This document shows positions 32,016-42,490 of a stretch of DNA of 64,000 bases, piece after piece. The translations under genes were made by a program, and so were the position numbers. Each line of letters begins with the position of its first letter. Within the stretch, counting starts at the first letter, position 1. The notes beneath the pieces are model-generated. The model was not told the origin of the DNA and did no database searches. It worked only from the letters and a program-made list of their open reading frames with translations. Source of the stretch: Takashimella koratensis (taxonomy: Eukaryota; Basidiomycota; Tremellomycetes; Trichosporonales; Tetragoniomycetaceae); the NCBI GenBank assembly GCA_003116875.1, contig BCKT01000016.1:186001-250000 (forward strand). The letters are read 5' to 3'.

Positions 32016-33747
32016 ATGTCCGAGTCGTCAGAATACGCCCAAGTGAACGCGGCGATGTGGTATGGGATGGGGAGCTCGTATGAGCAAGTGGTCGTGAGTG
32101 GTTTGAATGACTGCGTTTGAGCGCCTGGTAAAGGGTGACGCTGTGACGTCGGTTGAGGGCTAACAAGGCGCAGTGGTACCAGGTGCTCTTAGTAGCGTTT
32201 GAGATGTTCTTGCTATGCGCCGGGATCAGTCAGACTCGACACTATCTTCAACTTTTTGGAAGGAAAGACAATCGGTACTTTGTCATTGCAATCGGCATGA
32301 GTGTACCGGTTATTACGTGAGTAGCGACTTGGCTAGAGATGGATGTATAGCTAGGGCTCACCGGGCTGTAGAGCGTTGGCCGCGGCAAATATCGCCCTGG
32401 TGAGTGGACTTTGAGGTCTTCCCTACAAGAAAAAAGACGTTGACATGTTGGCAGACGTATAACTTTGTCTTTTACGGTCGAGACGACTTGCCTAGTTTCC
32501 ACCGTTTCGATCAGTTCTTCAGCGTCCTCGCGGGCCTAGTTGGTTGCGTCGTGATATCCGTTGCTTTAAGCTATTGCTCTTGGAAAGCGTGGAAAGTGAG
32601 TCTCATGAGGGATTGAGACCGTGTTGACTTGTTTCTTGCAGTTGTCCGGGAGAAACAAGTGGCTAGTCGTTCCTTTGGTGTTGAGCAACATTGTCAATCC
32701 CGTCTTCTTCTTCCCGTAAGCTCTCATTGTCAGGGAGTAAGTGTAAGACTAACACACGACAAGAATCGCCATTGTCGGACTCAACTATCCGTGGGGTTCA
32801 CAGGTCACGATCAACGACCTCGACGATATAGGTGCCTACCACCACAAGATCGGTATGGTCCTCTTAGCCTGGGTCTTCAGCTCGACCCCTTGCGAACTCT
32901 TTGTCTGCCTATGCAGTGAGTCTAGTTTGTCACGGGTTTTCTGCGAATCCGTCTGATCTGACTTGGATGTGATTTAGTGATGGCGCTTCTTTTGGCGAAA
33001 CGATCTACGGCGTTCGATAGGGGCAAGACCCTGGTCAACAAGTTGATCTTGTTCTTGATGGTATCCATGTAAGTTGTCAATCTCGATCATCTTCTCATAC
33101 ATTGCTAACATAGTCTCCAGGCTACCACCTACCATTGTTGTGCTTGTGATCACCGCTTGGTCGGCCGAAGCAGCTGAGGGCAAATGTTAGTCAACCTCCC
33201 TTCCTCCTGCTCTCTACCAGCGCACTAAAACTTCACCCACTAGCCCGAGACGGTCGTCGTCTCGTGATGGACCAAATCGCCGTCTTCCTATACTGGAACT
33301 GCCTGCTCTACAGCCTCCTGAGCCGAGACTCTATCCGACAACTGCTTGACAACCAACAAGTCACTGTCTCTGATACGTCCCGTGGTGAAGCTGGCTTGAC
33401 AATTGGGGATCTACGTACGACAGGGTCGACCTACGCGCCTGGGAGAGGGACGGTATCGGCTGCGTACTCGGCGTTCCGGGCAGAGAGGGATCGACTCGTC
33501 TCTCAGGAGACTGCAGCGGAAAGGAGTAGGGTAGAGACGAAAGAGGATGAAGGGGAGGTAGAGCATGATGAAGGTAAAGCTCAAATTGAAGAGACGGTAG
33601 CGGGTCAATTACCCTTCGTCGAGGTAAGTCAGGGAAAGAGCATCTGCTGAGAAATAGTACTCGTCCGTCCCGTCTGTTGGGTATCGACCAAAGTTTACCA
33701 ACAGAGATGTTTCGTATGACGCAGACAGTAGTTTAGATCGAGATTGA
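32016..33747 (+). CDS. Seven-helix membrane protein, family B copy 5
   Basis: 413 residues, ten exons; introns are the longest of the family (34-80 nt) but the frame is exact. Blocks: NAAMWYGMG; WYQVLLVAFEMFLLCAG; TRHYLQLFGRKDNRYFV; TYNFVFYGRDDLPSFHRFD; YCSWKAWK-LSGRNKWL; NYPWGSQVTINDLDDIG; AKRSTAFDRGKTLVNKL; M-LPPTIVVLVIT; FLYWNCLLYSLLSRDSIRQLL; LTIGDLRTTG. The tail exon reads YSSVPSVGYRPKFTNRD, so the EGTYR motif kept by the other copies has drifted. The hydrophilic tail is strongly charged (KEDEGEVEHDEGK). Its tail exon resembles the remnant at 30300-30457. Function unknown. Confidence 0.83.
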
Positions 33748-34040
33748 GAATGTACGATATGTCAGATGCGATTTGAGAGTACTGAAACTTGATTCATACC
33801 TATAACATCTAGATTGAGACAAGGGATTAAAACGAACGATGGAGACCGAGCAAAGAGGTAGATGAAGACAGATTGATTATGGGAACCAGACACAGAGCGA
33901 GAAATCAAACGACAAAAGAAAAACTGCACCTCTGCTTGACGCTCGGGTGAAGAGATGGTCTTGAATGCTGGGTAGTAATTTGGTTGGACATTGGGGTACT
34001 TCAACCACACAGCGAAACACGAACAAGGTCGATGAGTACC

Positions 34041-35852
34041 TTAGGCCGTGCCCTCGGTCTCGACCTTGACGCCACCGCCATTCGACGCGATCTGGGACAA
34101 AGTGACGACGGGCTCCTTGTCGGCGTTACCTCCTGCGGCCTTGAGAGCAGCTGCACGGGCCTTGATCTCTTTGCGGATTCGGATGGACTCCTTGACGGGG
34201 TTGAGACCAGGGAGGTAGAGTGCGTCAATAGCTTCGAGCGGGATCCCAGCAGTCTAAAAGTGTTAGCCAAGTTGAACTGAGGAGATGGTGTTGGACGCCT
34301 CGATGTTGAGGGATGGTGCGGGGGAAGGCATGGACTCACCTCGGGGCAGAAGAAGTAGACGATCGGGATAAAGATGAGGTTGAAAGCGCCAAAGACCATG
34401 AACAGGCCGTACCCAATGTTGGTGATTCCGATCGGGGTGACCATGAGGAGGACAAAGTCGAACAGCCACTGAAGGGCGACGGCGAGGCTATTGATGGTGG
34501 TTAGTTCAGAACATTTGTCTAATTGGGACTCCTACTCACCCCATACCCTTGGTACGCCAGCTGAGGGGGTTGATCTCGGACGAGTAGACCCAGACGCCCG
34601 CCATCCATCCCCACGTGAACAGGCTGAGCAGAGTTAGCCGGGTCCTTATTCGATCGCCTCATGATGCCTTTGACTCACGCTTGGTAGGCAAAGACCATGA
34701 TCGCTGCACCGATACCCGAGCTCTGAGTGTTCATCTTGATCAACCCGCCCATGATGAACATGACCGCGGCCATTCCAAACGCAGTGATCAGGAACATGGT
34801 ACGCCTTCCCGCATATTCGATAAGGAACCAGGTAGCAAAGCTCGCGATGAGGAAGAAGACCTGTAGGAAACCCGAGAGGAGTGTCGACAAGTGGGGCGAA
34901 AGTCCCACTGCGTCTTGGAAGATGGTAGTGACGTAGTAACTGATAACTGTACTTCCACTGAACGCTTGGCAGACCTGGATAACGACGGAAGTGAGCATAC
35001 GTCGTTTCTCGCCAGCGCCATCTTGGCTGTGTCGGTAGAGATCGGACCAGGAGGCAGCGCTCTCGCGTTCCAGCTCGACAGCGCGGTTGATATCTTCGAC
35101 TTGGGTCTGAACGGCGCGGTCATCCTCGGGCAAATCGAGAAGAGCGGCGATGACGGATCGACCTTGGTCAAGGCGCCCGTGAGCGAGGAGGTATCGAGGT
35201 GACTCGGGCATGAAGAAGAGCATGAATCCCATGAGTGCCCCAGCCATCATCTGGAGAGAGAACATGAGGCGCCATGTCATGTCCGTGTCGTAGCTGTTCA
35301 AGAGTCCGTATGCCGCCCAATACGCGATGAGTTGGCCGACCTGGGAGGGTCAGTCACGCTCACGCAGTATTCCTGGCGCAAGGCGGTCATCGTACTCACA
35401 ATGAGGCAACTGAGGGAGCAACAGATGAGGGTCCCACGGAGATGCGTCGGGGCCGTCTCGTTCTGCCAAATCGGGAGAGTCGTGGTGATCCCACCCATCC
35501 CGAACCCGGCGATCACACGCCCTACCGACAACTGAGCGACTCCAAAGCTCGATACCTGAATCGCTGCACCGACCATGAGCGGTGCGATCGAGATAAATAA
35601 CACGGTCCGGCGTGTGATCCTCTCCCCAAAGATCGAGACAAGCAAGGCGCCGGCGAAACAACCCAACTCGTACGCGCCAGTGACAGCTCCTTGGCCCGTG
35701 GCGTCGAGGTTGAATCGGCGCTCAAACGGGGTAGAGGAGATGACTCCGCCCAAGGAGGCATTATCGATTCCGAACAAGCAGAACCCGAGGCCCGAGGTGA
35801 GAGCGATCGCAAAGAGAAGAGGACGACCTCGAAGGCCAAAGTAAGGCGCCAT
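34041..35852 (-). CDS. MFS sugar transporter (hexose porter type)
   Basis: 519 residues, five exons (introns 52-86 nt, in-frame sum). Starts MAPYFGLRGRPLLFAIALTS. Sugar-porter signatures are in place: FGIDNASLGGVISS in helix 1, GRVIAGFGMGGITTTLPIWQ, ETAPTHLRGT, PESPRYLLAHGR ending the first half, the loop with helical Glu/Arg, QAFSGSTVISYYVTTIF at helix 7, RRTMFLITAFG, and NPLSWRTKGMGLAVALQW followed by a last helix and CPETAGIPLEAIDALY. Plasma-membrane H+ symport of a hexose or related polyol is the usual activity; specificity is not predictable. The cytosolic tail is short and Lys/Glu-rich, so this is a transporter and not an SNF3-type sensor. Confidence 0.88.
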
Positions 35853-36893
35853 GGTGAAGATGGATCGGAAGGTAAGGGAATATGGGAGGGCGATCTGGAC
35901 TAGATCGGAGGGGTGACAAACAACGAGATTAGGTCGGTAGGTATAAACAAAAGTCGAGAGGGGGGGTATCGCTCGCCCGATTCAATTCTTCGATTCTATC
36001 GTAGCTCGAGCCGCTACGTTTTCTATCTCTTCTCGAGAGGTATCAGACAGTCCCCAGTGTCCTTGGTTGTGGTATAAAGGTCAAGTCGGAGTTCCGATGA
36101 CCGATGGTATGGTATGTACTGTTACGATGAGACGATTCGATATTTACCTGGCGATCGGATCTGGGGTTCCTCCCCAGCAGCTTACCGCCGCCCCAGATTG
36201 GTCTTTTCGGATTTCGCCATCCAGGGGTTAGTCGACCCAAAAATGGGACCGTACCAGGCGGGAAGCGGCAGAGGGGCAAGAGGGCGAGGAGGGCAGAGGA
36301 AACCGGGGAGGTGCGTAAACCCCCATGTGCCCCCTCATAATCCCGTCGACTGCCGCTGGAAGATACCGTATCTGGCAAGAAAATCGTAAAGCCGACCGAC
36401 CGAACGGATCCAAATAGAGGTAGACTGCCAAGCCGAGGGTTTGAACCCCGCACAGACGGGTCGCGAGCCAACGCGTACGCACGCAGCCTTCCTTACCGCC
36501 GGCTTCACACGTTTCACATTCTTCCACCTCATCACGACCTCGGCTTTTGCTTACATGCATACATACATTAGACGGACTCGGTCGGAACTAGGCATGAATG
36601 ATAAGGAACTTGGTATGTACAAGCTACGACTACACAAGGGGAACGAAACCGCATGGACCACAGACGACTAGGGGGGTTCAGAAACCGCTCGACTTCGCTC
36701 GGGCCTCTTGCCCTTCTCGATCCGACTAAGCGCAGCGATCGCTGCTCTTCTATTACGCTTGAGCGGTAATACAGTGTGTTCCGGGGTGATACCGTCGCCG
36801 CAGGAACACACGCGTCGTACCGACTGCACTGGCACGACAGGCTCGACGATTTGACATTTGTTGACAGGTTTGACCTGGATACTGATTACATGA
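35853..36893. other. Intergenic region between sugar transporter and KAR5-like gene
   Basis: About 1 kb. No convincing gene on either strand. A short stretch at 36436-36455 (GAGGGTTTGAACCCCGC) looks like a tRNA T-loop in isolation, but no acceptor or anticodon arms can be built around it. The transporter promoter lies in the left part. Confidence 0.45.
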
Positions 36894-39303
36894 TCAGACT
36901 TGGAGCTCGTACAGACGTTGAACGTACGCTAACAACTTTTCTTCGTCTACGGGGTGCTGAATGAGATCGTGGAGCTCTTGCCATAGGTGTGCACCTACTC
37001 GACGGACGAGCTGCGACGCTCCTGAGCGAAGCAGCAGCCAGACGGACCCGACGAGTGAGGCCTGGACGTTTCCGTTAGCTGGTTGAGAGAGGGCTAGCTC
37101 ACCAAAGTGCCAACGCCGAACAAGACGATCCTCGCACACATAATCATCGTGGACGTACACCACCCGAGAACAATGTCGAGAGCTTGCATCTGAGGGGAGG
37201 ACGACGACCACGGCGATGGAAGGAGAGACGGGGCTATATCGATCAGCCAGGTCACGATGGTTACTCACCAGAGAACAGGGAGAAGCCACGAGGAAGCCAA
37301 TATCGGTCTTTCGCAAACTGTGCCTTCCACTGCTCCATCGCCTCCATGTTGGAATTGACGAGCGAGAGCGACCTCGAGACGTTCTCGGAAAGAGCTCGGG
37401 AGCGCTCCGCCGTTTCTTCAATCGACGCCGCTGCCTTGATTTGTAACGCCTGGACGATGGTCAGCTCTTGAAAGTTGCTTCGGCTATAACTCACATAAAG
37501 CTGCTGCACCGCGCCGAGAGACGATTGAAGCATAGGGTCGATGACAGTCACGACACCGAGCACGTCCTCGACGCGCTGTCACGTCAGCAATAAAAGCTGC
37601 TCAAACTCCTCACCATGTAAGCCAAGGACAAGCCATCGGATAGCTGCAACGATCGCTCCGTCGCCAAATCCTGATCACGCAGAGTTAGCCGCTGCTAGAA
37701 CATCTCAACTCCATGTACGTACCAGGGCCCCATAGAACTTCACGCTCTTCTCGTCGAAAGTGGACCAGAAGCGTCCAGCCAGGGATATCATCTCTTTGTC
37801 CCACTGGATCTTGTTCATCTCCATGCCTGCCCAATGCTATTGATCAGCCCAAATCATTTGGTTGACTTACATCGGCAAGAACGGCGTGAAGTTCGCTCGT
37901 GACCTGCGGTACGTCAGTTGATCGTAAGAGTAGTAAGACTGACCAAGTTGATCATGCCTTCTTTTACTGCTCGCAGGTCTGTTGCCATCGTCTTGACCAT
38001 CTCCTCCAAACGATGTTTCCCCTCCACCTCCAGCGCGTTCCAAAGTGCGTCCTTGCTGTCGGCCATATGCTCGATCGCTACTCGCAAGTCGTTGACCGCG
38101 ACTCCCTGTGTATCTGTTTGCTGGGCCGAGGTCCGCAAGAATGAATGGAAGACAGCGGTGAGTTGGTCCATCATCTAAAGTCAGCAAGAACGTCGGACCG
38201 TACGCCTCACCTTGAGCTTGTCGTCAAAGGAAGACTCGCGCTTGTTATCTCGCTCCTCTTTGGTGACCTCGTTCTGCTGGAGCACTCGGTAAAGCATGTT
38301 CGCCTCCATCGTGGCGTTGGCGTATGCTTGGAGGGCTTGCTCTGGTGAAGTGAGAACGAGAAGCAACGAGGGTGGAGGTACTTACCGACTTGGAGGCGAC
38401 TGATGAGTGCGTGGCACAGTCGGACTATGGTCAGTACTACCGGATGTTGGAGTTACTTACTTGCGTCACTGAGGTATTGGTTGTAGCTGTTCCAATCTTG
38501 AGGACTGCGATGCAGGGCGCTGAAACAGGTGTAAGCTCTGTATTGAATGAAAAGTCACAAGCTTACCTGAGGCAAGTCGACCGCTCGTTCCCTCCACCGC
38601 TGCGGATATTCTCTGACGACGAGCCATCACCTCCCTGTGCCGACCAGGGCAGGCACTCGCGAGGGAGGGGTTGCAGCGCCGACGCCATAGCGCAGAGGGT
38701 GAGTGATATGGCAACTAAAGAAGGAGTCAGCTCGACGAGTTTCATTACCAGAGCTTACTCACCTCCACTTCGTCCAGCCTCGTCGAGGTCTCCAGATATA
38801 CAGATTGATTGAAACTTTGTTGCCACCGAGTTGTGACAGTCGTCGTTGGGATAACGGCCGCTCAACTCTGGTCGTGGAGGGGTAGTGAGCTTGGAAACAG
38901 GTACTAGCTGGACAGTATGTTGCCACTCACCTGCACCGGCGAATATGTCTTTCCACTCTTTTGGATGCGATAAGGTCTCGACGAGACCTAAGGGTGTTAG
39001 TTCTGCTTTACTACTGAGAGATCCAGATAGCCGGTACGACTCACTCTGGGTGTCACGTCGACCTGGGTGTTGTTGGTCTTGCTTGGCGGGAGAGACGAGA
39101 GGGAAGAAGGTGATGGCGTGGGAGGTGGGAGAGAGAATGAGGATGAGGAGGAAGGGGATCACGAAGAGCGAGGTCGTGGAACGAGAGGAGGTATATGAGG
39201 TGAGGGAAGAGAAGGATGAAGGGGAGGATAGGATGGAGGATGTGACGAAGGATTGAGGTGTGTGAGGTGTTGGGTTGGGAGGGTGACGTCGGAAGATGAG
39301 CAT
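36894..39303 (-). CDS. KAR5/Tht1-like nuclear fusion protein
   Basis: Multi-exon gene starting at ATG 39303 and ending LYELQV. KAR5-family proteins sit in the ER/nuclear envelope and are needed for nuclear fusion after mating. Evidence: an N-terminal hydrophobic segment SLFVIPFLLILILSPTSHA; a cysteine-bearing domain with DDCHNSVATKFQSICI and VAISLTLCAMASALQPLP followed by REC; a following WNSYNQYLSD block; long helical coiled-coil exons (TMEANMLYRVLQQNEVTKEE; LRVAIEHMADSKDALWNALE; AASIEETAERSRALSENVSR); and C-terminal hydrophobic exons (DIVLGWCTSTMIMCARIVLF, ASLVGSVWLLL). The C-X-LT-C plus P-x-EC layout is what suggested KAR5; overall similarity in this family is low. Exon borders in the 3' half are approximate. 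Divergence from the next gene leaves room for the small doubtful frame at 39354-39797. Confidence 0.62.
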
Positions 39304-39353
39304 GGCTGAGGTTGGTATCGATGTGACCTTTGGAGAGTACAAGTACGGACTTT

Positions 39354-39797
39354 TCAGATATTGAAGATCAACTTGGGCATGAGTCTCGCCGCGGTGAGGA
39401 CAGTTGCCAGTGCTAGTGCTAGACCAAGTGGGAGTGCAAAGCAGAGAGCGAGGATGAGGAAGAAGACGAGGACGAGGGCGAGGAGGAGAGTGAGGATGAG
39501 TGGGAAGAGGAAAAGGATGGACGCGAATGAGGTAGAGTTGAAAGAGCGGGGAGAGGTAACTGGGGAGGAGGTAGGTGAGGATGAATTCGGGATAGGAGTG
39601 ATGTGCGGCATTGGGAGAAGGAGGAGACGGGGGGCGGAGAGGAAGGGAAGGGATGGAAGATGAGGAGGAAGGAAGGTGGTCAAGTAGTCAAAGGGAAAGA
39701 GGGGCCATTGAACAGGGACAAGAGAAGGCAGGCGCGTGCCCTCGGTGACGGACTCGTGGCCGCCAAAGGAGGGGTGAATTCGACCCAAAGGACCCAT
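39354..39797 (-). CDS. Doubtful small hydrophobic protein, 147 residues
   Basis: Open frame from ATG 39797 with one strongly hydrophobic stretch (SILFLFPLILTLLLALVLVF) in the C-terminal half. The DNA is a polypyrimidine-rich tract on this strand, which by itself yields Leu/Ser/Pro-rich frames, so this may be an artefact of composition. No family recognised. It could also be 5' untranslated sequence of the KAR5-like gene. Confidence 0.2.
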   Translation of the reverse strand: MGPLGRIHPSFGGHESVTEGTRLPSLVPVQWPLFPFDYLTTFLPPHLPSLPFLSAPRLLLLPMPHITPIPNSSSPTSSPVTSPRSFNSTSFASILFLFPLILTLLLALVLVFFLILALCFALPLGLALALATVLTAARLMPKLIFNI

Positions 39798-40029
39798 AAA
39801 TGAATGACTTTGTCAAGCACGGTTCCGGGCATGGGAGGTACCGTGGTCAAAGGCCGATCCGTCAGATAAAGTGAGGACTACAACCGAGTCTGCATTAGAG
39901 AATAATAAGATGATGCTCGTGTACGAATACTACGTAGATAAGGATACAATGACCACATAAGCCAAGACAAGAAAACACAGGACAAGAGTATAGTCACTAG
40001 GCAAGAAGTCGAGCAAAGGAACCAATGGA

Positions 40030-42174
40030 TCATTGGATGTCCTTGGGCCAATCGCACTTTCGTAGCCACTCGCCATTAGGTCCGAACCGAGGGTTAGCCG
40101 GGTAGTTGATTCCATCATGTTGCGGTTTCCCAATCGGCACTGTCCCGGGGATTCCAAGTCAGTTGTGGATTCTTCCCTCTGGACCGCAGGACAAACTTAC
40201 GTATCCACTCAAGTGGCGATTTCCCCATCTCCCTCGTCCAGAGCTCATACATACTCCCCGACCTCCACTGTTCATCCACTTTTGTTCCTCCCCACTCCTT
40301 CTTCCACCTCAACCGTACTTGTCGTTTCTTATCGAAATTCCAGAACCCATACTCATTAGACAAGGTCCCGTTCTCACGTTCAGATTGGTCACGGCCCTTG
40401 TAACTCTCGAGGGTGGTTCGCCCTGTCGAGACGAGGTAGACGTGAGAAGGGAACATGAGGAAGAGGGTGAAGAGCGCGAACCAGCCGGACCTAATTGTGT
40501 TAGTCTCAGTCGCGGAAAGGGACTGAGGTAGGGAGGGGAAGCTGGGCGGATCTCGGGGTGGCACTTACAAGACGATCAAGGCTACTTGTTCGCCGTCAAC
40601 GTGACCACGACTCGTATTGACGATGAGAAGAATGAACATGTAAAAGGTAAAGATTCCGGCCCAAAAGTTGAATGTGACAAAGTACTGCGAAGGGTTAGCG
40701 ACTATTATCCGTACGAGATTGAGCCAAACCACCTACCTTGTGATTTGCCCAGCCGATGCACTGGCCAATCCAGAGACAATGGTCTGCGCAAGTAAGCATC
40801 ACCCAACTTCCTTCCTTTACCACCTCTCTCGTCCCCACGCCCATCCTACACTCACGATCAAACTCCATCACGCAGGTCCCACAATGTCGACAATGATGTG
40901 TCCTATCCGGCTTGATGATCAAGCAATATTGACACCACCTTGGTCCGACCTGAACATGCGGGAGAGGTCTCCACACATCTTTTGGATCCTTGAGACCTTT
41001 TTTCTCTTTCTTCCCCTTGTTCGCCGAGTTTCCTTCGTCCGTTTTGTTCGGGAGGTTGGGGGCGTCGTGGCCGTGGGCTAGGGTGGTCGAGGATGTAGGG
41101 TTGGCAGATTGCACTGCGGCGGTCAGAGCGTGAGCAGCGGGAGCGAGCTCGGACGGGTCTGGTGCGCTCGAGTCGATTTGGGCTTCCGGTGGTGGCTGCA
41201 CGGGGAGTTGAGACTGGGACTCGACAGGGAGCTCGGGCTGGAGTTGAGGTTGCGATTCAAGTTGGGCTTGAGGGTATGGTTGTGGTTGTGGCTGTGGTTG
41301 AGGCTGTGGCTCAAAGGCGAGGTGCGGGTTGAAACCGTCTATAGACGAGTACGTCGGCTGTCGAGGAGGAGGTGAACGTGGGACTCGGTCCTTTGCGAAA
41401 CCTGGCGGAACCGTGATGATCTAAATGTCATGACCATGGATCAGCTGCATCTCAGGTCGACTGTCAAGCTTCCACACGTACCACGATGTAGGTCCAGATG
41501 AACATGAGCCAGGCGATGACGAACCCGACGAGCGTTCCGACTGTACAGGAGGAGACAAGAGAGTGAGTCCCAAGTCAGCCCTCGTCATGATGCAGAAACA
41601 AAGGTTTGGGACAGAGGCAACTCACTACCGACCGAACGGCCGAAACCTGTATCCGACTTTCCCTGGATCATCGGTGCGCATATCCGCCCGACAACTACGT
41701 AGAAGGACCATACAGCGAGAGCAAAGACGAAGCTGTCTTGTTCGAACCGGGAAGATGGATGCAGTCGGTGTTGGTGGTTGTTGACGGCGGTGGTTGGTTG
41801 ATTGTTGCGGTGTCAGTGACGTCAGCGATGAGCCTCTTTTCAGTCTCGAGTTTAGACTTGGGGATAGTCGAGACGTACAAGATTGCGAGTTTCATAGGTA
41901 CCCAAGCATCTCTCTGACCGGGGTCTGATCTTGCCTTCTTGCTCTTTCCCTTCTCGCCCGCGCCCGAAGAATTGGGTTGTGGGTCGTGTGCGGGCTGCGA
42001 AGGGGGAGGCGTTGGCGGCCGGAGGGTTTCGAGTGGGATTTGTGAGTTGGCGCCAGTAGGCGAGGGGTCGGTGGTGGTTGAGTGATCACGGGAAGTGGGA
42101 GCAGCATGCACTGGGGCCGGAGCACCAGGCGAAGGGTCTGGGAGAGCGGGAGAGAGGTCGTCGGGGTCTGGCAT
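40030..42174 (-). CDS. PFA4: DHHC palmitoyltransferase, PFA4-like
   Basis: Membrane S-acyltransferase. It begins MPDPDDLSPALPDP (Pro-rich leader, longer than in yeast) at 42174. The first helices are SFVFALAVWSFYVVVG and LVGFVIAWLMFIWTYIVI; a Gln/Pro/Leu-repetitive linker lies near 41220-41330. The catalytic zinc domain reads RWCQYCLIIKPDRTHHCRHC, then GTCVMEFD, and the DHHC motif itself is completed across an intron whose donor follows GATC near 40857 and whose acceptor precedes ACCATTGT near 40786. Then GQCIGWANHKYF, two more helices, and the C-terminal DGINYPANPRFGPNGEWL with WPKDIQ, the typical PFA4 end. PFA4 palmitoylates chitin synthase Chs3 in yeast and affects wall integrity in Cryptococcus (established knowledge). 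It is divergent from the SR protein gene, about 315 bp between starts. Confidence 0.88.
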
Positions 42175-42490
42175 CTTGAAGCATGAGGAGTAAGAGGTGT
42201 GAAGATGAGATTGATATGAATGAAAAACGAAAACAACAAACACGCGGTTGCACGATGCACGACAGACGATGTACACTTGCCGGTTCCCCTCGCTTGGCAC
42301 CTCACCCGAGCCTAGACTAGGGTTGCAATCACTCCACACAGTCCCCAATGCTGCTAAATACCGGGGCGTATATGACCATTTGCTTCCGCTTCCTTTTTAG
42401 CCCCAGCCGCTTCTGTGCCCTTCTCCCGCCCTCTTTCCCTTTTCCTTCTTCACCTTCGCCCATCCTCCCCCCTCTCACCCCCCATCTACC

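Noticed and set aside
36430..36460. tRNA-like T-loop (GGGTTTGAACCCC)
   Set aside because: No acceptor, D or anticodon arms can be folded at the right distance on either strand.
39304..39342. Extension of the KAR5-like protein upstream to a TTG at 39342
   Set aside because: The first ATG in frame is at 39303, and non-ATG starts are not expected.
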